A DNA stretch of 64,000 nt from Todiramphus chloris collaris (GCA_025345505.1 JANVCC010000010.1:45023738-45087737); one strand, 5' to 3'; positions 52,301 through 63,811 are shown, counted from the first letter of the stretch. Numbers and translations are program-made. Notes: generated by a model not told the origin, from the sequence alone.

Positions 52301-53103
52301 GTTACCCAAAAGTTTGTGATGGACATATTCACCCCACCACCTCTTTTTTCTTGGTATAAGCTTAACAAAACACAATAAAAAGTTCGTAAACTCTACAATT
52401 AGTTTTTATCAAAACACAGAAAAAAATAACCCTGATATTGAAGAAAATAAATTCATAGAAAGAAGGAACTTACATCTCCTGGATGAGACATTAAATAAAT
52501 TACCCGCGGAGAAATTCTACCCTCTCCAACAGCTTGGAGGAAGAAATCTCCTCCCCTTGATTCTTGCTTTCTATTCCAGCAACTATTTTTGATTTACAGG
52601 GAAGAAAGTTTCCATGTTATGCCCTGGGAGTCCCAGAAAAAGAGATTATCCTGTCTGTGACTTTCTAGCTGATAAACTACTCTTCTCAGGAATCTTCCAG
52701 CTACATACATTTGCAAGCTTTCTTCTTGTTGGCTTGTTCAGATCTCTCTGTCTCATATTTCACTCCAGAAGCTCTTCTGAGATAAGAGTTGTGAGTTCTC
52801 AAGGAAGGAGAACTTCCCCTGTATGAAAAATTAATCCTGTTCAAAGTGTATTCATCACAGTAACATGATCGGGGAGCATTCTGGGCTTGGCTACATCTTT
52901 TTAAACAAAAAGAATATATACAACAATTGTTGAATGAACAGATTAGGCACTTATATCATTTGTTAGCATCACAAAATAATTGAAAACATGCCATTTTTGC
53001 TGCTTCTAATTAAGTATTTACATTTTAGGTTATTGAATGAGAAGAAATACTTAAAAATGTAACCTAAGTGCTACTACCATCGTGATGCTGATAAGTAGGA
53101 ATA

Positions 53104-54200
53104 ACAGAATCACAGAATCACAGAACATTAGGAGTTGAAAGGGACCTCAAAAGATCACCTAGTCCAAACCCCCTCCTAGAGCAGGATTGCCTAGATCAGG
53201 TCACACAGGAATGCATCCAGGAGGGTTTTGAATATCTCCAGAGGAGATTGCACATCCTCTCTGGGCAGCCTCTTCCACTGCTCTGTCACCCTCACTGTGA
53301 AAAATGTTTTTCCTTATGTTTACCCAAAACCTCCTATGCTCCAGCTTATATCCATTACCACTTCGATTATCACAAGATGTCACTGAGAAGAGCCTGGCTC
53401 CATCCTCTTGACACTCACCCTTTACATATTTAAAGACATTAATAAGGTCACCTCTCTGTCTCCTCCAGGCTATAAAGACCCAGTTCTCTCAGCCTCTCCT
53501 CATAAGGGAGATACTCCACTCCCTTAATCATCTTGGTGTCCCTGCACTGGACTCTCTCCAGTAGCTCCCTGTCTTTCTTGAACTGGGTTGCCCAGAACTG
53601 GATACAGTGCTCCAGGTGGGGTCTCACCAGAATGGAGTAGAGGGGAAGGATAACCTCCCTTGACTTGCTGGCCATGCACTTCTTAATGCATCCCAGGATG
53701 TCATTGGCCTTCTTGGCCACAAGGGCGTATTGTTGGCTCATTGTCATCCTCTTGTCCACCATGACTCCTAGATCTTTTTCCCCAGACCTGCTCTTCAACA
53801 GATCAGCCCCAGGCCTATACTGATACATGGGATTGTTCTTCCCCAGGTGCAGTACTTTGGACTTGCCCTGGTTGAATGTCATTAAATTTATCCCCACCCA
53901 GCTTTCCAGCCTGTCCAGGTCACAGTGGATGGCAGCGTATCCTTCTGGAATGTCAGCCACTCCTCCCAGTTTTGTGTCATCAGCAAACACTCTATGCCTT
54001 CCTCCAGGTCATTGATGAGTGTATTGAACAGCACTTGACCCAGGACTGATCCCTAGGGAACGTCACTACCCACAGGCATCCAACTAGACTCTGCTCCACT
54101 GACCACAACTCTCTGAGCTTCAGTTTCAAACCCATCTCACCACACAACCATCCAAGCCGCACTTCTTAAGCTTGGCTGCAAGGATATCATGGGAGACAGG
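53104..54200 (-). mobile_element. CR1 LINE fragment with long RT C-terminal frame
   Basis: A minus-strand CR1 of about 1.1 kb, the best-preserved coding piece in the window. The 3' end is at 53104 (AACAGAATCACAGAATCACAG). A 180-codon minus frame (53990-53448) starts FADDTKLGGVADIPEG (catalytic DD kept). It continues through [55 protein letters not shown] and [17 protein letters not shown]. Upstream, 54000-54200 still matches the palm (INDLEEG-type) and fingers-proximal sequence but is not in one frame. It is truncated at about 54200. The intact stretch suggests a younger insertion than neighbours, but it lacks endonuclease and the front of RT. Confidence 0.95.
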
Positions 54201-55054
54201 AATACAGACCTCGTGTGCACTTCCATTCTATAGACTTGTCTGCAAACTGAATTGAAGCATAAAAATGTAACAGACCAGTGAAATACCAGTAGAGTTATTT
54301 TAGGCTGCAACATTGCTATAATTTTGGTTTTTCCCTTGATCAGGTCTTAATTTATTTTCATGGTCAGCTCTTTTTTGTACTGTACTGTGCAGTTAGTTAA
54401 TAAAAACTGAATGTGTGAATCATTTTACAAGCTCTGAAAGAGTCTTAAAAAGTTAGCCATGACCAGAAATAATAGGCTTAATCATAACCTGTCTCTTAAA
54501 AACTCAGGGATTGCTTAAAATAATGAAATTCCTATTATTAAAGCAACTAGGACAAATGTTGTGCAAATAATATCAATTTAGGCATAATATTAATATTGGA
54601 TTCTCATTTTCTCAAAAAGCTCAGTAATGATAATAAAAAACCCTGGAAACTATTGTGAAAGAAAGAGGTGGTAAGAATTTAAATTTAGAAGGTTCTTGAG
54701 CTGTATCCAAATTAATAGAAGTCATTCTGGGAAGAAAAGGTTTTCTGATGTATACGGACATTAGCAGTATAATAGTACAGTAAGACTGAAAAAATGTATT
54801 CATTTGACACACTCCTAACAAAGAGTTTAATAGCTTCTCTGCTATGGATATTATTTTAAATGTTTGGTTTTTTTTTTTTTTTCCTTTGGAACAGGTTCAA
54901 ATGCTGGACACACACAAAAATAATCATGTTAAGAAAAAAAAAAAAAAAGAAGCTGGTGACAAAAAACATGGGAATGGCTGAAGTATCCAATGCTTTGTTC
55001 ACTTTTATCTTTATTGATTAGTCATGCCTTCAGTTACTACCGGCCAATAATAAG
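54201..55054. other. AT-rich spacer between opposed CR1 copies
   Basis: No gene or element was recognised. A T-rich run lies near 54869-54882 and an A-rich run at 54933-54948. The truncated 5' ends of a minus and a plus CR1 face each other across it. Confidence 0.5.
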
Positions 55055-55943
55055 GCCAAACTTTTTCATTAATGACCTGGATGATGGGACGGAGTATACC
55101 TTCAACAAGTTTGTAGATGATAGAAAACTGGTCAGAGTGTCAAGAATACATGAGATGGGTGCACTGCCATCCAGAGGGGGCTCAAGAGGCTGGATAAATG
55201 TGCAGACAGGAACCTTTTGAAGTTCCATAAAGGGAAATGCCACCTGGGAAGGAACATAAGGCACCAATACACAATAGTGGCCAACTGGCTAAGAAGTAGC
55301 TTTTCAGAGAAGGCCCTGGAGGTACTGGTGAACAAGTTGACCATAAGCCAGCAATGTGCCCTTGCAGCAAAGAAGTCCAGGAACATCCTGAGTTGTATTA
55401 TGTAGAGTATTTCCAGCAGGTTGAGGGAAGTGATCCTTCACCTCTCCTCAGCCCTGATGAGACACACCTGGAGTGAAGCATCCAATTCTGGGTTCCCCAC
55501 TCCAAGAGAGATATGAACTTACTGGAGCAAGTCCATCAACAGTCAACAAAGATATCTAAGGTCTTGAAGAATCTTTCACAGGAAGAGAAGCTGAGAGAGA
55601 GGGGTCTGTTCAACCTGAAGAAGAAAGGTCTGAGGGGAGATCTTCTCTGTGCTTGGGAGAGGAAGACAGAAGACAGAACCAGACTCTACCCAGTGTTATC
55701 TAGTGACTGGACAAGAGGCAACGAGCACAAGCTGAAATACAGGAATTTACTCTTAAACATAAGAAAGGACTTTTTGACTGCAAGAGTGATCAAGCACAGG
55801 AGCAGATTTGCCATTGGTTTTGTGGTATCCCCACCACTGATGTTCAAAACCTGTCTGGATAATGAACTGCATAACCTGCTGTAGCTGACCCTTCTTTGAC
55901 CAGATGATCTGCAGAAGTCTGACAACCTCAGTCATTCTGTCAT
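55055..55943 (+). mobile_element. CR1 LINE fragment, RT palm to 3' end
   Basis: A plus-strand CR1 of about 890 bases. It starts at FFINDLDDGTEYTFNKFVDDRKL (55062-55130), which includes the catalytic-site region in the form VDDRKL. It then runs through CALAAKKSRNILSC (55357-55400), LKNLSQEEKLRERGLFNLKKK (55563-55626) and the 3' end near 55943 (CAGTCATTCTGTCAT). The frame changes at least three times. The palm-to-3'-end span is the same as in the copy at 53104 but in opposite orientation, which makes the two an imperfect inverted pair. Confidence 0.92.
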
Positions 55944-57800
55944 AAATCTGCTTAATTCTGTCTTCTTTCTTAAGTCATTGAAGAAATTACTTAATTGAAC
56001 AGATAGAAGAATCAAAATATATCTGAATACTTAAAAAGAAAAAAAAAAAGTTTCTGAAATCTTTTGCTTCTTCTCCTATAAAGTATAGTTCAATATATCA
56101 AAAGCAGTGGGTATCAAGACTCTTGGTGTATTTTAACAATTTATTATATGAACTATTTATAAAGTTAGACTTTTCATTTTTACATGTCATATAAAGAATA
56201 AACTTTTACAATACAGCTTTAAAAGCACAATCTTGCCACAGATTGATATTTATATTTTTTCATATATTAGTCTTTGATTTGCCATTATAAAGATTTGTGT
56301 TGTAGTAAGGCTAGAAGATTGCTGCATCTCAAAGCTCTGCATGAATTTCAATTTTAGATTATTTCATATACCTGTAGATTTGTAATACAATATTACCAAA
56401 GATGACTTGAAGTAACATGTATGATTTTCTTCTACTTTATTTGGAGCATTGTTTTTCTCCCATTTATAATTAAAAAAAAAAAAAAAAATTTGCTGTATCA
56501 CAAATGGAATATTTTTATCATTTTTTCTGTGTCATTCACTTTCTTCTTCTTTCTCTGTAGTCCTCAGGGTTTTCTGCCCCAGTGAGTGCCTGAGGCTGAT
56601 AAGAGGGGGTTACTTTGAGTAAGCAAAACAATTAAGCACTTAATCAAGTAATGAACTTTCTGTCAATCACCTTTTCAAAATGTGGGTGACACTTGCCTGA
56701 CACTGCTAGTTTCAGCTGACATGGATTCCATGTTACACATAAATCTCTTTACTTAACGATTAGGTACGAAGCTGTAAGATGAGTCCACCATTTCCTACAT
56801 GAAAAATATTATTCTGCTCAAGCTTGATCATTAACATACCTGTGTTAATGACTTGGGAAATGAAGTTGACATTCACTGTGCTAAAATATTACTGTAAAGC
56901 CAGATCCTATGCTACTGTGCTGTATCCTGATGGCTTTTGAGAGAAATAGAATCCATTCCAGTCACTTCTTAGATCCACTCTCAGTGAGACTAAATATTTG
57001 TCAGTGCCAAGACTGATTTTGCTTAAACAGTTGTCCTGTGTTGTGTAGGGAATATTTCTAGAGAAACTTGAAATACATTTCTATTCTAGTTTCTGGCAAA
57101 AAATTCTTTTTACATTTGCCTGAATGAGCAGTATCAATTTCACCATGAATAAAGTTTTTCTGTTTTACATTTCTGACCTGCTAAATTACATTATGTCAAA
57201 TTATGGCAAATTACAGGGCATCACATCACGTTACATAGTTCACATTTTAAGTCAATTCAGCTTGACACAATATGACAAAGTAATGCAATATATCATTTCT
57301 ATAACCACATTCTTTAAGTAATGAAGCAGTATTGCAGCATACAAACTAGAGCATCTATTTAGTGTTAAATATCCATCATCTAGTTCAACAGTACCATGTG
57401 GAGCTATTGGGTCAAATATCTACACGAAGATATTTTTGTTGTCTTCTCTGCTGATTGATTAAACTGTACCATTCTAGCATTCTTTCCAGATTATACAAAT
57501 CATTTCAATAAAACACTCACTATACGTGTCAACAGTCTGGGAACAGTATGTATCTCAGATGATAAATATATATGTTACTAAAACACACAGCATGGCTTTT
57601 AAGCAGCACTAGTCTTCATTTAATCCATGAGTGAACCCACTCCTTATGTAATAAAATTTATGTTGAATAAGAAATATTTGTGCAAGACTGTGGTATGAAC
57701 AGAGTGTTTTCAGGGCAATAAACTTAAAGTGATTTTTCCTCAATAAAAATACTCCAGTCAATTATAGTACTAATCTGTATAATCAACCTGGCAGGAGTGA
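55944..57800. other. Unique AT-rich non-coding DNA
   Basis: No gene or element was recognised. An A17 run lies at 56472-56488. The part at 56560-56760 is somewhat more GC-rich and could be a conserved or older element, but nothing in it is diagnostic. Confidence 0.5.
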
Positions 57801-57955
57801 TCAGAATCACAGAATGTTAGGTGTTGGAAGAGACCTCGAAAGATCATCTAGTCCAACTCCCCTTCCAGAGCAGGATGACCTGCATTAGGTCACTCAAGAA
57901 TACGTCCAGGTGGGTTTTGAATGTCTTCAGAGAAGGAGACTCCACAACCTCCCAG
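57801..57955 (-). mobile_element. CR1 LINE 3' end fragment
   Basis: About 155 bases of a minus-strand CR1 3' end: TCAGAATCACAGAATGTTAGG, then GAGACCTCGAAAGATCATC, CCAGAGCAGGATGACCTGC and GGTGGGTTTTGAATGTCTTC. The wording matches the 3' end of the copies at 53104 and 63655, so they belong to one group. It is truncated near 57955. Only 3' untranslated and the last few codons remain. Confidence 0.92.
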
Positions 57956-60900
57956 AATACTGGTCCCTGACTCCATACAGCAAGTATAGCATGAAGCAAG
58001 ATGCAGGTCACATTTACACTGCCTCACCAGTCATGTTCTATGGCTTCATCCAGTAAGCAAAGGCCCAATAAAAATGCTGCAGCTTCAAGGAGGTGTAAAC
58101 TATGTCTACAGTGAGATTGCAATGCAGAATACAGGTAGTGGGACTAGTTGTGGTAACCCGTAACAATGTAAGCTGTGATACGGAACTTCACACTAATTTG
58201 AACAGTAATCTACTTTTTCTGAAGAGTGTCTATACTGATCTCCATGCTACTAAAATAAGGTTACTCTTGGTTACACTATACTACATTAAAAACTGAAGCG
58301 TGATGCCATGCAGTTGTTTCTGCCAATTCATCCTTGCCTTCAACAGGAGAGACCCTTACTAAGGTAACAGGGCTTTCAGTCAGTGTTGCTTTAAACATCT
58401 GCTATAGTGAGAGAAAAAGAGTAGTGAACAGAAACGCTAATTATGCGACTAAGTTTCCAGAGCAATTTTTCCATGAGTTTCTCCAGTTAGGTGGCTTAAA
58501 TGAGAATGGAAAATATTTTAGAAAGGCACTTTAATATTTTCCACTTCAGTTAGACATGTAGCTATCTGTACATCCCTTTCTGCCCTATCAATAAGATGAA
58601 CAGTGTCAGAAAAGAATTTAGAGATGAAGAAGATTGCTTAGCCCAGCATTTTTGACACAATGACAGTTACTGAGTCAACGGAAGATACAGGGAATGTGGA
58701 TGAGAACAGAAAACAGGCAGAGAAGTGTTATTTGAAACAGATGTTAGAAATTCATTAATTTTACACTAAATGGCACAGATCTTTCTATATTTAAGAAATT
58801 CTTCCATCCTGTATTTTACCAATGTGGACTTTTATGGAAAAAGGCAAACATGTTATCTAGAAAATTATATCTGGGTCTTATTTCTGGCTTCCATAAATGA
58901 ACAGAGAAGCATATCACCACTTTGGAGAAAAATCATTATTCAAGCAGACAAGCATAATTTGTGTGTTTACAAAATAGTCTGTTTGTACTTTTTGACAAAC
59001 CATACTGGAGATCTCTGAGAGGTAAAAGAATTTCCCATTTAACAGTCCACTATACAAACCAGTTATCTCTCAACCTAAGAATAGTAATCAGAACATTGCT
59101 AAACGGTATTTGAATTACTAAATAGAGTGCCTTATGTTTCAGATGGGGTCCTTAATGTTTATATGCAAAGATTATAGAAGATAAATATTTGTGTTATTGT
59201 ATACATAAGAATATTATAGATCTTCAAACTAATTTTCAAATTAAATTAGTGTTCCATTATGAAGTAATGTTCTGTAGTAAATGTTACCATGTGTTCAACA
59301 TTTCTGCTTATGTGTTTATCTGATTTTCTATACATCTCTTCTTTTATACTTTCATTCCCGATGTTCAGAGATGCTTTCAGTATGGAATTTGAACTCTTTC
59401 TGTAAACAAGGTTGTCTACCAAGATCTACTCAAAATCAGTATGAGAAAATACATCATTATTGCTTTTATGTGGCCAGATAATTTCAAGTTCAAGTAAAAA
59501 TTCATCTTTTGTTCCTGCTATTTTGTTTCTTTCAATAATAGTAAACCAGAGAAAGCAATTGATGGAATGATATAGACTTGTATACGATTAAGTTCCACTC
59601 AGCATATTCATAGAAGATTGTGATGTTTGTGATATATACTTTCCAATTGCATTTGCAAGTAGTGAAGTGAAATTTGAAAGCTGGTGACGGCAGAGTAATA
59701 CTATTAAAATATACAAAGTCATCACAAGAACAAAATAAAATTTATGCTATTTAAACATTTCTGGCCCTGGTTGATATAGAGGTGCCTAGAGAACATGATA
59801 CATTTGTTTTGTTCTAGTGTCCTTCAGCTTATCTATGTATGTGTTATTACTCAAAAGGAGAATATGTTGTTTTATATTTATCCTCAGAAGGTTGAATCCA
59901 TCTATGTAAGTAAATAGCATATAATACCATACACTAAATATTGTACTATTTTTGCCCACTACAGGAAAGAGAATAATCTCATCATTTCAAGCACCATTCA
60001 GTGCAGACAGGTTTCAAATATACAAGCTGCCTGCAGCTAGTGCTAATATTAAGTCTGCAAAGAGTGACTATTTCTTGCTTTTTCCATCATGTCTAATTCC
60101 AAATTGCCTAATTTTCATTTAAAAAAACCTTTTCTAATAGGGTTTAGACAATACTGTATTTATAGCTATATATAATATTAATGTAATATCAATAATAGAG
60201 TCATATATACACATACATATGTACATAGCTTTTAGTCTTCTGTAGTCCTGAAGTGTGATTCACTTGGCTTAGGAAGCAAGCAATACTCTTTAAACTTGTT
60301 GCAAATATTCTGATTCATACATTTAATTTCATTTTAAGTACAGGCAACCTTTTTATGAATAAGCCCCATTCCAATAATAAATCACTGTATTTTCCCCCCT
60401 AAAGGACATATAAATTCTATTCAGAAAAAAGGTAAACAAGCAGTTTGAGGGATGACCCATTTGCAGTCAATGGCTCCTTATCTAATGCTGAGTGTCAACT
60501 AGATACATTTACAATATACATGTATATCAGCTTTCTTCCCCACCCAGAGATCTGGAAAACTAATTTATCTCCTTTGTCTAATTCCTGAGACTTGTACTGA
60601 AATCAAGTATCTAAATCAATAAAATAATAACACATCTTTCACTACTGGAGAAAAAGAAGAATACATTAAATTTAACGTAGCAGACCAATCAACAAGTCAG
60701 ACTGGCAGTTGCATACAACAGTACCTTCAAAATTTCTTCCTCCTTTACTTCCGTACATTACATCTACTGTTTCTTTTTAAAGTGTAGTAGAATCCAAAAT
60801 TTTGACAGATTTGAGACACTTCACTCCATTTTCTATTTGGATTCTGCTGAGATAATAAGACCAGTTAGATCACTGAGGTAGTAAGACCGGTTAGATCGCT

Positions 60901-61284
60901 AGGTCCTCATCAGTTGCTTAGTTATAAAAACCGCCTTGAACATGGCTCAGAATCTTAATGTCAAGTTGACTGTATATAAAACACTTGATATCACAACCAT
61001 AATGGAGGGATTCATTACAGGAGCCCTTTACTCCCTTACTGTTCTCGAGTTTTGAATCATTCCCTTGCACTACAACTCAGAATTTCTGTGTTTCTTCAGA
61101 TGACAACTTAAGTTTAACATATTTTGTGTAGTTTTGTTCACTGTCCAAAAGTTAAAAAACACATTATATTATTCTTCTTTCAGTTTTAACCAAAGATGTT
61201 AAATTCATTGGCTTTCCCATTCATTTAATTCTTCTTTTCCATCATTAAGTGAAGTCATCAGATCATTTCTGCATTTCTTCATGA
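57956..61284. other. Unique AT-rich non-coding DNA
   Basis: No gene or element was recognised. A two-copy imperfect duplication lies at 60855-60904. Short frames (82 codons or less) look random. Confidence 0.5.
60855..60904. repeat. Imperfect tandem duplication, about 27-bp unit
   Basis: TAAGACCAGTTAGATCACTG at 60855 recurs as TAAGACCGGTTAGATCGCTA at 60882, with three mismatches in twenty. It is a local duplication with no visible function. Confidence 0.75.
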
Positions 61285-62240
61285 TAGACTAGACTAGACT
61301 AGACTAAACTAGACTATTTCAGTTGGAAGGGACCTACAACAATCACTTAGTCCAGTTGTCTGAGCAATTCAGAGCTTATCAAAAGTTAAAGCATGTTGTT
61401 TAGGGCATTGCCCAAATGCCTTTTAAGCACTGACAGGCTTGGGGCATTGATCACCTCTTTATGAAGCATGTTCCAATGTTTGACCACCCTCTCACTAAAG
61501 AAATGCTTCCTAATGTCCAGTCTAAACGTTCCCTGGCACAGAGATTTGAACCATTCCCACGAAGTACCTCCCTCTCCACTTCCCCTTCTCAGGAAGCTGT
61601 AGAGAGCAATGAGGTCACCCCTGAACCTCTTTTTCTTCAAACTAGACAAATCCTAAATCTTTAGCTGCTCCTCATAGGACATTGCTTCCAGCCCTGTCAC
61701 AAGCTTTGTTGCCCTCCTCTGGGCAAATTCAAGTACCCACACAACCTAGTTAAATTTTAGGTCCCTGAATTCCACACAGTACTCGAGGTGAGGCTACACC
61801 AATGCTGAACACAGCGGAATAATAACCCCTTTTGACCAGTTTGTTATGCAGTGTTTGATGTCCCCAGGATGCAGTTTGTCCTCTTGGCTGCCAGGGCACA
61901 CTGCTCACTCCTGTTGAGCCTGCTGCCAGCCAACACCCCCAGATCCCTTTCTGTAGGGATGGTCTCCAGCCACTCCTCTCCCAGTTTATACTGGTGTCCA
62001 GCGTTATTTCATCGTAGGTGCAGAACTTGGCATTTATAGCCCAGTGCTCTAATACCTCTAGATCCCTCTGCAAGGCATCTTGTTCCCCAAGAGAGTCTAC
62101 AGTACTGCCCAGTTAATTATCATCAGCAAACTTGGTAATGGTGAATTCATCTCTTGCATCAAGATTGTTGATAAATATATTGAACAGAACTGTCCCTAGT
62201 ATGGAACCCTGAGGAAAAGCACTGGTGACTGCTGGTGATG
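61285..62240 (-). mobile_element. CR1 LINE fragment with (TAGAC)n tail
   Basis: A minus-strand CR1 of about 950 bases whose 3' tail is (TAGAC)n at 61285-61315, not the ATTCTATG type. Next to it is CTATTTCAGTTGGAAGGGAC. The minus-strand frame at 61649-61386 reads SSLKKKRFRGDLIALYSFLRRG and VVKHWNMLHKEVINAPSLSVL, the C-terminal end of ORF2. Further in, 61840-62120 carries the region equivalent to ALAAKRTNCILGT-type and EKGIWGCWLAAG, in broken frames. It is truncated near 62240. The tail and 3' consensus mark a separate CR1 lineage. I recall this type as CR1-E or CR1-J-like, from memory only. Confidence 0.93.
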
Positions 62241-62336
62241 TCATACTTCTACAGAGTGGTTAGGAGTTGTTAAGATGAGCAAACAACTTGATGTTATGAC
62301 TTAAAATCTTAGTTATTAACTGCAGGGAATATATAT

Positions 62337-62360
62337 TTAAATAAATAAATAAATAAATAA
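62337..62360. repeat. (TAAA)n tetranucleotide repeat
   Basis: About six TAAA units in the 165-base spacer between two head-to-head CR1 copies. A microsatellite. Confidence 0.8.
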
Positions 62361-62404
62361 TGTTGCTTGGGATACCCAAAACAGTGTGAAGTAAACAAAA
62401 AGGA

Positions 62405-63325
62405 AGCAGATTTTTTTCTACCCAAGAGGGGATGAAGAATGTGTTGAAAGCTTATGGGTAACAATTAAAGGTCATGCAAATATAGGTGAAACTGTTGTGG
62501 ATGTCTACTATAGACCACCAAACCAGGAAGAAGATATCAATGAGGCCTTCTACGGACAGCTGGAAGTAGCCTCAAGATCACATGCTCTGGTGATCATGGG
62601 TGACTTCAAGCACCCTGATATTTGTTGTAAAGTCCACAAAGCTAAGCATACTCGATCTAGAAGGCTCTTGCAGTGCATTGGTGATAACTTTCTGGTACAG
62701 ATGGTGGAAGAGCCAACAAGGAAAGGTGTGCTGTTGGACCTTGTATTAATGAACAAAGAAGGTCGACCTTGTTGGGTATATGAAGGCTGGGGGAAGCCTT
62801 GATGATAGTGATCACGACATGGTAGAGTTTCATATCGTATGAGAAAGAAGCAGGGCAATAAGTAGCATTGCAACCCTGGACTTCAGGAGGGCTAACTTTG
62901 TCCTCTTCAAAGACCTACTTGGAGGAATGTCTTGGGCTAAGACTCTAGAAGGTAAGGGGGCCCAAGAGAGCTGGTTAATATTCAAACATCACTTCCTCCA
63001 AGCTCAAGATGGGTGCATTTCTTTGAGTAAAAAAGCAAGCAGAGGAGGCAGGAGACCAGCACGGATAACCAAGGAGGTGCTGGACAAGCTCATGTGGAAG
63101 AAAGAACTTCACAGTATGTTGAGAAGGGGACTGGTCACTTGGGAGAATTAGAGGAACATTATCAGGGTGTGTAGGGATGCAACAAGGAAGGCCAAGGCCC
63201 TGTTGGAATTAACTCTGGCAAAGGAAGTAAAAGAGAACAAGAAGGGCTTCTTCAAATAACTCAATGGTAAAAGGAAGACTAGGGAAAATGTGGGCCTGCT
63301 GCTTGATGAGGTGGGAGCCCTGGTA
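62405..63325 (+). mobile_element. CR1 LINE endonuclease and linker part
   Basis: The upstream half of a CR1 ORF2, rarely kept in CR1 copies. The frame 62497-62802 reads VYYRPPNQEEDINEAFYGQL (62500-62560), then ALVIMGDFKHPDICCK, where working copies have GDFNHPDI. Next comes MVEEPTRKGVLLDLVLMNKEG, all of the APE-type endonuclease. The SDHD block with the catalytic histidine (near 62805-62820, GATAGTGATCACGAC) is one frame away, so a frameshift separates it. Linker blocks such as RGGRRPARITKEVLDKL (63035-63085) and the [14 protein letters not shown] region near 63165-63210 follow. The match stops around 63325, before reverse transcriptase. Confidence 0.92.
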
Positions 63326-63735
63326 ACAGAAGATGGTTGTGAGGAAAGGCTCAGACACCTGGAACTGTTTAACTTGGAGAAGAGAAGACTGAGAGGGGAT
63401 CTGATTAAGTTTGCAAATATCTGAAGGGTGTGTGTCAAGTAGAAGGGGACAGTCTTTTTTTCGTGGTGCCCTGTGGTAGGATGAGCAGCAATGAACACAA
63501 ACTGGAACACATGAAGTTCCACCTCAACATGAGAAAAACTCCACAACCTGGCTGCTCAGGGAGGTTGTAGAGTCTCCTTCTCTAGAGACTTTCAAAACCC
63601 ACCTGGACACTTTCCTGTGTGGCCTACTGTAGCTAATCCTGCTCTGGCAGGGGGGTTGGACTTGGTGATCACCAGGGGTGCCTTCCAACCTCTACCATTC
63701 TATGACTTTATGATTCTATGATTGTATGATTCTTT
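63326..63735 (+). mobile_element. CR1 LINE 3' end joined to endonuclease part
   Basis: Immediately after the linker the sequence jumps to the C-terminal CR1 block: GAGGAAAGGCTCAGACACCT, then AACTTGGAGAAGAGAAGACTG (protein ERLRHLELFNLEKRRLRGDL). The terminal coding part and 3' end follow, with GGCAGGGGGGTTGGAC and the tail TTCTATGACTTTATGATTC at 63700-63735. The reverse-transcriptase domain expected between this and 63325, about 1.5 to 2 kb, is missing. Either the copy lost it after insertion or a deleted RNA or template was inserted. It is non-functional. Confidence 0.9.
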
Positions 63736-63736
63736 T

Positions 63737-63811
63737 TGACCAGGGAAGTTAGACCAGGTGACCTTCAAATGTACCTTCCCACCTCAACTATTCTGTAATT
63801 CTGTGATTCTA
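63737..63811 (+). mobile_element. Second CR1 3' terminus
   Basis: Directly after the first CR1 tail there is another CR1 3' end. It reads TTAGACCAGGTGACCTTCAA, then TACCTTCCCACCTCAACTAT and TCTGTAATTCTGTGATTCT. Only about 75 bases are present. This is either a very short independent insertion into the tail or a duplication of the terminus. Confidence 0.85.

Larger units (their letters stand above)
43858..53103. other. Long repeat-poor AT-rich non-coding DNA
   Basis: Over 9 kb without a recognisable CR1, LTR or gene, the longest clean stretch in the window. It holds simple repeats at 47466-47487 (AAAT)n and 49271-49311 (A-rich ending in G9). A block at about 43930-44370 is less AT-rich and might be a decayed LTR or a conserved non-coding segment. 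I could not match it. Open frames are all short and unremarkable. Confidence 0.5.

Noticed and set aside
56472-56488. A17 run as a possible retrocopy tail
   Set aside because: Sequence before it shows no gene-like or SINE-like body. Simple homopolymer is the simpler reading.
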